64,000 bases of DNA, taken from assembly GCA_036345935.2 (NCBI GenBank), contig JADWOT020001565.1, positions 186,001-250,000 of the forward strand. Direction: 5' to 3'. The notes beneath the pieces are model-generated. The model was not told the DNA's origin and searched no databases. It was given only the letters and a program-made list of their open reading frames with translations. Made by a program: the position numbers and the translations under genes. The DNA comes from Taenia hydatigena (lineage: Eukaryota; Platyhelminthes; Cestoda; Cyclophyllidea; Taeniidae). Shown here piece after piece: positions 58,251-64,000 of this stretch. Position 1 is the stretch's first letter. Each line of letters opens with the position of its first letter.

Positions 58251-61200
58251 GGTTCCGTGTTAAATATCCGAAACAGAGCCCTGGTCGAAGTATTAAGCGG
58301 GTCAGAGAACGTTTCCACGGCAAAATATACTTGATTGCTTATCAAGCATGGCGCTTTGACTGTACGAGAATGCAAAGCTCTACCCCAAAAAAACGAAACC
58401 TAGGCCAGGGCGGTGATCTCTCAGCTCTTCCGTACATCGACAATACATTTCCTAGATTATTACCATGATTGTCCCAAAGGACTGCATTATATTTAACGTT
58501 CTAAGGCCTTTTAAGTGAGAAAGGGTGCACGCACTGGTCCATGCCTTCCCATAAGCTACAGCAGACCGGTAGGCTGTAGGTATGAGCTTCCAGTCATGAA
58601 GCTAAAACTGGGACACGAATCGCCACCGATAATGCTTCTGACTTGATAAATTGACGTATAAGCGCTTGTCGCTCCGCTGTATAACTCCCTCACTCCTTCA
58701 CACGTTGATCCCATTGCCCCACTGTTCACGGATTCTCAGATCCAGCTGAATTGAGTTCGCATGTGACGCCATTAAGAAGAAGTGAGAAACGCACGTCTTG
58801 TCGAGCAAGCTACCCAATAGTCGTGGTTTAGTCAAGACACCTCAGAGACGCCTTTTCTCCACAATGAACTACGTCGGTGAAAGGCGTTCTGTTGGTGTGC
58901 ATGTTGATTAGGTTTCCTATAAAGCTTCAAAGACATTAAATAAAAGGACTTGCATTTCCTCAGTCTACGGGGTGAATTTTCTTCCCAAAGGGTCACAGTG
59001 AATCTCTCTCAGACCACTTGTCAATTGTTATTGCTTGATTTCATGCTGTCGTCGGCTCTGGCAGGGCACTCGAATGTGCCAATCAGTTAGAGCTAGGCTT
59101 CAATCCAATTTTGCACTAGTTCGTTTCACTAAACGCATTCATGTAATGTAATCATTTTCTTATTCCCAACGCCGGATTTGCTAACCGGAAACAGGAACTC
59201 AGAAAGCACTTCGAGCAGCTGGTGCCGAATTCCCTCGAATCGCAAAAGGACAAGCAAGTACGGGTGGAAGCAGACTGAGAGGCTGTACGCGTGCCTAGTG
59301 AGCCGTGTCGACAAAATGGAAACACACAATCACGTCTTAGAGACGACTGAGCTAAGCCAACTAAAGGTCGCTCTTTAACAAGCGGATTTCAATTTCACAA
59401 TTTCATTCCTTTCCATACTCCTACATTTTGCTCTGCTGCCTGCATAAGACAACGCCTCATCAACTGCACCGATGATCTAAATTCCACAAAACGTTATAGC
59501 ATTCAACTTTCCCTAGCTACCCAAGCGATGTATTTTTAGGAGCGAATGCATTCGTAATTTTAATGGACAGATTATTTACTTGACAGCTTATAAAACGGAA
59601 ACGACTGTTGCGATGATGGTAATAGAACCACTGTTAAAGGCACATCCAGCATTAGACAATAGTGCAAATAATTTAGCGCCGCTCCTACATCTTACCGTGA
59701 ACAAATGTCGCGGTGTAGTAAGGTGCTCTGCTTGGGGCCCACCAGTTCAAAACTTTAAAATCGTTTATCCAGCATGTGTTCGTCTACTAATTTCCTTGGA
59801 GGCCTAATCACCTACTGCTCTCGTGGAAGTCGACTGGATTGCTGCGTTAGCATTTCTTTGTAGCCCTATTTGTGCTCGAACTAAAACATTGCCACAAAGT
59901 GATGGCGTTTCTTTGCCAGATGATGTTACCTTCACATTTCAACCACCTGCATGTTATGGAAATGTATAGTTAATGCCTTCGTCTGAAGGCTTCCTTTGCG
60001 ATGAAACGAGTTTTGCCTTTTGTTTGATTGCGGCGGGATGGTCCATTAGTTTATTCACGGATAGGATGCAGTTAGCATAGACAAGGATGCATAAAAAGCT
60101 TAAAAGCCAGATTGGGATCCATGCAGAGGAAGCAAGTGTTTGAGTGGGACGTGATTTGAGGGTGCAAGGTGACTTTTGCTTCTTCTTCCAAATTTGAAGC
60201 ATTAGGTGCAGACGTACTAGGGACCCAGTGATGCTGCATGATGTAGGTGCTGCCGGATACAATTTGTCGACCTTCTTCTGTACATCACACCTTTCAATCC
60301 CAAATCAGTATCAGCTGCAAAACTTAGAGGTGACCGAGTATTATTTCAGACACGTTTTCCATTTCAACTACCTTCAGGAGGGGATCCGTGCTGTTTAACA
60401 GCTGACGTGGACTCTTTTCGAAAGCGCTGCAAATTACACCACCCACATGAGTTCGAATCTACCAATTCTTCAGCGAAACGACAGCTTACACCGAGAAGCA
60501 GAAGGATAGGCAACATAACCTAGTTTGAACTAAATAAAATCATAGCTGTCAAGGTGAAAGGAAAGTTGATGCAACTGAGTTAATTCCTCTTAAGTGATAA
60601 GTAATTCATTGAGGGATTTTGTATTATCCGGTCCAAACATCAAAGCCGATACAAAGAGACATCAAATATCACTTCAATTTCTAAATGCTAAACCTCAATG
60701 TGACGAAGAAAAGGCATCGCCTGCTGATGGTTGAACATGTGATGACCCCTGACAGAAGGTTTGACAATGGCGTCCATTCTCGCGCAGCATTTCTTCTTTA
60801 CGTCCTCTTACTTCGACTTCAAAGTACAACTTATTTTAGGAGTGGAAAGCACTTCCGCCCCTACATTTATTTTGTTCCACAATTTAATTCTACTTCTTGG
60901 CGAGTGGGGCAACCTCACCAGGAACCGCTTCACTTCGTCACCTCTAAGTGCGGCCAAACACTCAAGATCATTTTGATGCTCAGCTTTTACTATCTTTTTC
61001 GTGTGATGCACTTCTCATGTGACTGGATTCGGCAGTCTCACGGTTAATTTTGTCTCTTGATGAAAAGCGGATGGGAATGGCTCTTGTGATGGCTGAAGCA
61101 AAGGCGTCGAGGAGGGCGTCACTTCTGATAGACATTTGTACGGCCAACTGGCTAGAGGGGGTAGGAGTTTATAAACTGGTTACTGCGACCTGCTACAGGC

Positions 61201-62146
61201 ACCTTTGAATCCACTCGCCTTGAAAATTCAGGTCTACTGCCCTTTCTACTGCCATTAGGCATACTGTTGACATCAGTGATACCTACATTTTGTATTACCT
61301 ACTGATTACGGTACGCCAGCTCTGAAGTTAAGATATGTTACCTTCAAAACAGAGATACAGCACAGCCACTCGGCTATTTGCAGCAATGAGAAGTGGAATC
61401 GAGGTGTGATCCTGACGGAACTGAAGGAAAGTAGAAATTTTGCCGACGGTCAGGAACACAGAACATGGAACACTCATGGAATGGATACAGGACAATAAAC
61501 CAATCACCTTTGATCACAGAGATTACTGCATCTTGAGCAAAACGGATTGAAACATCATGACTTATTGCTATCAATATTAGAAAGCCGAAGAACAAGACTA
61601 ACTACATGGACAAATTAGCATTAAACAGATTTTCCCTGTTGCGACACAAGCTGGAACCTAAATTATTTAAATACGAATGTTACAACCATGTTGGAGATCT
61701 TCCTCCTTAATTCATGTTCTTTTCCAGCAACTCCTCTGCTTGCAGTGGAGAGGCCAAACTATACCGTGAGACGTTGATAAGTTCCGTGAGTGGCTCTTCG
61801 TTTTGACTTGAAGAGAAAAGACTTTGCAATTATATCTTTGCTAGGGTCGTTTTCTTTAGATCTTCACAACGTCGTCAGTACATATTCCGTCCCAGAATTA
61901 TGTGTACTTCCATCCTCAAAGCTGTCCCAAATGCTGCATGGGTAGGTGAAGAAGAGTCCGCTAATGCGGATGAGAGGAGATTCAGTGGTGTCTCCCAACC
62001 TAAGTTCCCAATATAACACTCGTCTTTGGCGACTAACTTTCTTTTGCCTTATGCAAGAATAATGCAATAACCGTGAACTATGAAATGTTTCACTAGTAGA
62101 CCGATCAGTGCGGCTCGCATGAGGCGGTAGGAAGTGACCGCTGACG
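58251..62146. other. arm interval without a convincing gene
   Basis: Mirror of 7131-11029. The counterpart of 10021-10100 (59181-59260) has about 11 differences in 80 bases, while neighbouring stretches have about 3%. Frames such as 59580-59807 plus, 59954-60262 minus and 60685-61047 plus are kept with amino-acid changes but show no domain. Confidence 0.45.
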
Positions 62147-62660
62147 TCTGATTTTAGTGTCAAAAGACCTACTGACTTCTCTGATGCCATCGCAGCTCAG
62201 CAACATTGCGATGATTGTCAACTTCTTGCAGAAAAATCAACTGCATCTGCCTTCATTTGACACCTATGCACTACTGCCATGCCGTTATTACTGCACTAGC
62301 AAGCGTTCATGCTCTCTCCACCGCGTCTGCTGTGTTTGCGTCCTTCTTTACCATTAGACGGCGAAGGACAGCTGGTCGAGTTGAGACGATTGCGTAGCAC
62401 TCACATCAGACGACACGGAACCACCGAATGTGTCAACGCCACTGTGAGGTCAGTCGATTTCCCCACTTTTATTCCCTACCCCCTTCCGAGGCTGCAGTAT
62501 TTAAACCTCGTCACCTCTGTCACACCATCTACTCTATCATCTTCCCAGCATGGTGGGTTCCAGTAGATTCTGTTTGCATCTTACTTTTCCTTCCTCTTTA
62601 CTCATTTTCAACACCTGTCCTATGTGTCCTAGCTTGTATCCTCCAAGACCACTATGCATT
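62147..62660 (+). repeat. family A copy 1, right-arm version, 3' end deleted
   Basis: Mirror of 6520-7130 up to the 295-base deletion junction. The frame 62428-62718 now runs from family A into family B (QDHYAF joined to ISVQYDCYTR), a chance fusion. Confidence 0.6.
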
Positions 62661-63060
62661 CATCAGTGTGCAATACGACTGCTATACGCGCATGATAGAC
62701 TCGGGATGGCGACTGTGATGTGTCAAGCGTCTTGCAGTTGAAAGCCTTAATTTGAAGGAGGTGTCACAATTGGTCCACCACGACCTGTGGTTCAAGGGCA
62801 TCCACACTGTTTCTTGCAAGTGTTGCTCTCTTCTCGTGCCGCATCTTTCTGCCATTTCTCACTTTATTTTGCGGCTTTCAAGCCCATTAGCGTTGACTTG
62901 CTTACTGCATGGATGTTCGTATTTGTTAGAGGAGAATTCAAATAGCACACGTGCCATGCTTGAAGGCGTGAAGGGCAGATTTGATGCAGGCACTGCCACT
63001 AAGGCGTCATCCTACCTCATCCGTGTTTTCAGTCATCTAGTGATGCACGAGTATTTATGA
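62661..63060 (+). pseudogene. family B copy 1, right-arm version, truncated
   Basis: Mirror of the 3' two-thirds of 5894-6466. It has lost the upstream part, has a frame break near GWRL, and ends in a stop after HEYL where the left copy reads on. About nine residues differ over roughly 100, consistent with relaxed evolution. Confidence 0.45.
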
Positions 63061-64000
63061 AGTAGTTAGATGGCAGGCAGCAAGTAATATCAGCAACTAA
63101 CTTCAAGTAGAGCAGAGGCTTGTTTGGCGCAACATCTGTGCGTGGATCCCATATCAATTCCTGCTTCGTTTCCTGCCCTGGCAAGGATTCGCGATGATAC
63201 ATCCATCAGGACGACTGTAAAATACGCTGAGTAGGGTTACCACGATAAATAAGCACTACAAGCATTGCGCCACAACCTGCCTCTTCTTGAAGCATATGCG
63301 TTTATCTGGAGGTGGTACAACGATGCATTTGAACCGCCACTGGGGTTGGGCCTGCCAGAACAGTGACTAGGTAAAATAATTTAAAGCATTTGGCGCAATA
63401 ACTCTCTTTATGGCTTAAATTCCTTGTTCGAACGATACGGCTACAGACATTCAAAGATGAGCAATAACCACGTATGGTAATCGGAAGCCATGTCTGGCCT
63501 CAGTTGTGGCATTTACGAGGCGAAAACATCGTGTAACACCTGACAATCATGTAGTAAATGTGTTATGGTCGCAAGTTGAAGATGTGACTGAAACTAGGCG
63601 ACACGAAGGGCACAATGTGTTGACATCGTTGTGAGGCGGCTAAACATAATATGAGGACTGTCGAGCTGGATGATGTGGTTTGATAAACGCAGTGTATCCA
63701 TGCCGTAAGTAAAACGTAGCATGCCCGCACGCTGTTGTAAAACTTAATGAACTTGCTAAAACGGATGTAAACAGTGAGTTAGAAGCATATGAATGCGATT
63801 TTAAATCCTTCGCAGAGCTGCGAACAGTCACAATCGGACTTGGACTCGCTCACCAATGTTCGCTTGTGATGCGTGTCTGCAATTTAATCCTGCGATTGGT
63901 CGAGAAATAGGACGAAATAGATGGGCGTATTACGCGAGTCAGCGTCGTCATGTTGACAGAGACCATTCTCACTATATGCCAAATTTCTAGTGACATGCCA
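63061..64000. other. outer end of right arm
   Basis: Mirror of 4982-5890. A family A core (frame reading ATRRAQCVDIVVRR) lies near 63596-63640, better kept than its left partner. The family D fragment starts near 63870 and runs off the window. Confidence 0.45.

Larger units (their letters stand above)
35588..64000 (-). repeat. right arm of giant inverted repeat (about 28.4 kb, cut by window end)
   Basis: Reverse complement of 4982-33243. Pairing begins where CTGGATGATCAAGTGCTTAAG matches the left boundary and runs to the last base. Relative to the left arm it lacks about 38 bases (near 40003), 3 bases in the gene, 40 bases (near 50130) and about 295 bases (near 62660), and it has about 555 extra bases at 49529-50082. 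Confidence 0.95.

Noticed and set aside
4982..64000. The palindrome as a hairpin-read or assembly artefact
   Set aside because: Arm-specific indels of 38, 40, about 295 and about 555 bases, an in-frame 3-base change, uneven divergence with mostly transitions, and a unique spacer are not expected from one molecule read twice. It cannot be fully excluded without reads.
4982..64000. A giant transposon with terminal inverted repeats
   Set aside because: No transposase, integrase or capsid-type gene between or within the arms, and the arms fill almost the whole unit.

Overview
The window is eukaryotic nuclear DNA, most likely from an invertebrate animal with a duplicated, repeat-rich genome. The signs are GT..AG splice signals, a TATA box about 45 bases before a secreted-protein start, an AATAAA signal, microsatellites and long stretches without genes. 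There are no operons, Shine-Dalgarno sites or RNA genes. I cannot name the species. Very short possible introns (about 29-39 bases) would suit a compact helminth-type gene structure, but that is only a hint.

Layout. (1) 1-4981, left flank: a decayed small secreted-protein gene (1018-1310, minus), an exon-like fragment (2040-2201) and a possible two-exon gene (3708-4491) with a poly(A) signal. (2) 4982-33243, left arm of a giant inverted repeat. (3) 33244-35587, central spacer of about 2.3 kb with (AC)n and (GACT)n tracts. (4) 35588-64000, right arm, the reverse complement of the left arm. The window's last base pairs with about 4982, so the right arm is cut by the window end and the palindrome may be longer.

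The one convincing gene in each arm is intronless. It encodes a 592/593-residue secreted protein with a signal peptide, a Cys-rich N-terminal part, two blocks of a 22-residue repeat separated by a Thr-rich linker, and an acidic stretch before a C-terminal repeat pair. The copies (28884-30665 minus; 38166-39944 plus) are divergent, about 7.5 kb apart across the spacer, and almost identical, as are their promoters.

The rest of the arms is mostly fragments of old multicopy families, called A to D here. A and B still show coding-like motifs and splice-like signals and occur in A-then-B order at two places, so they may be debris of one multi-exon gene family. Hand comparison shows the arms nearly identical from the spacer out to about 19.6 kb on the left and more divergent outward. 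This fits gene conversion or stepwise growth centred on the secreted-protein pair. Several arm-specific indels can be polarised using paralogous repeats.
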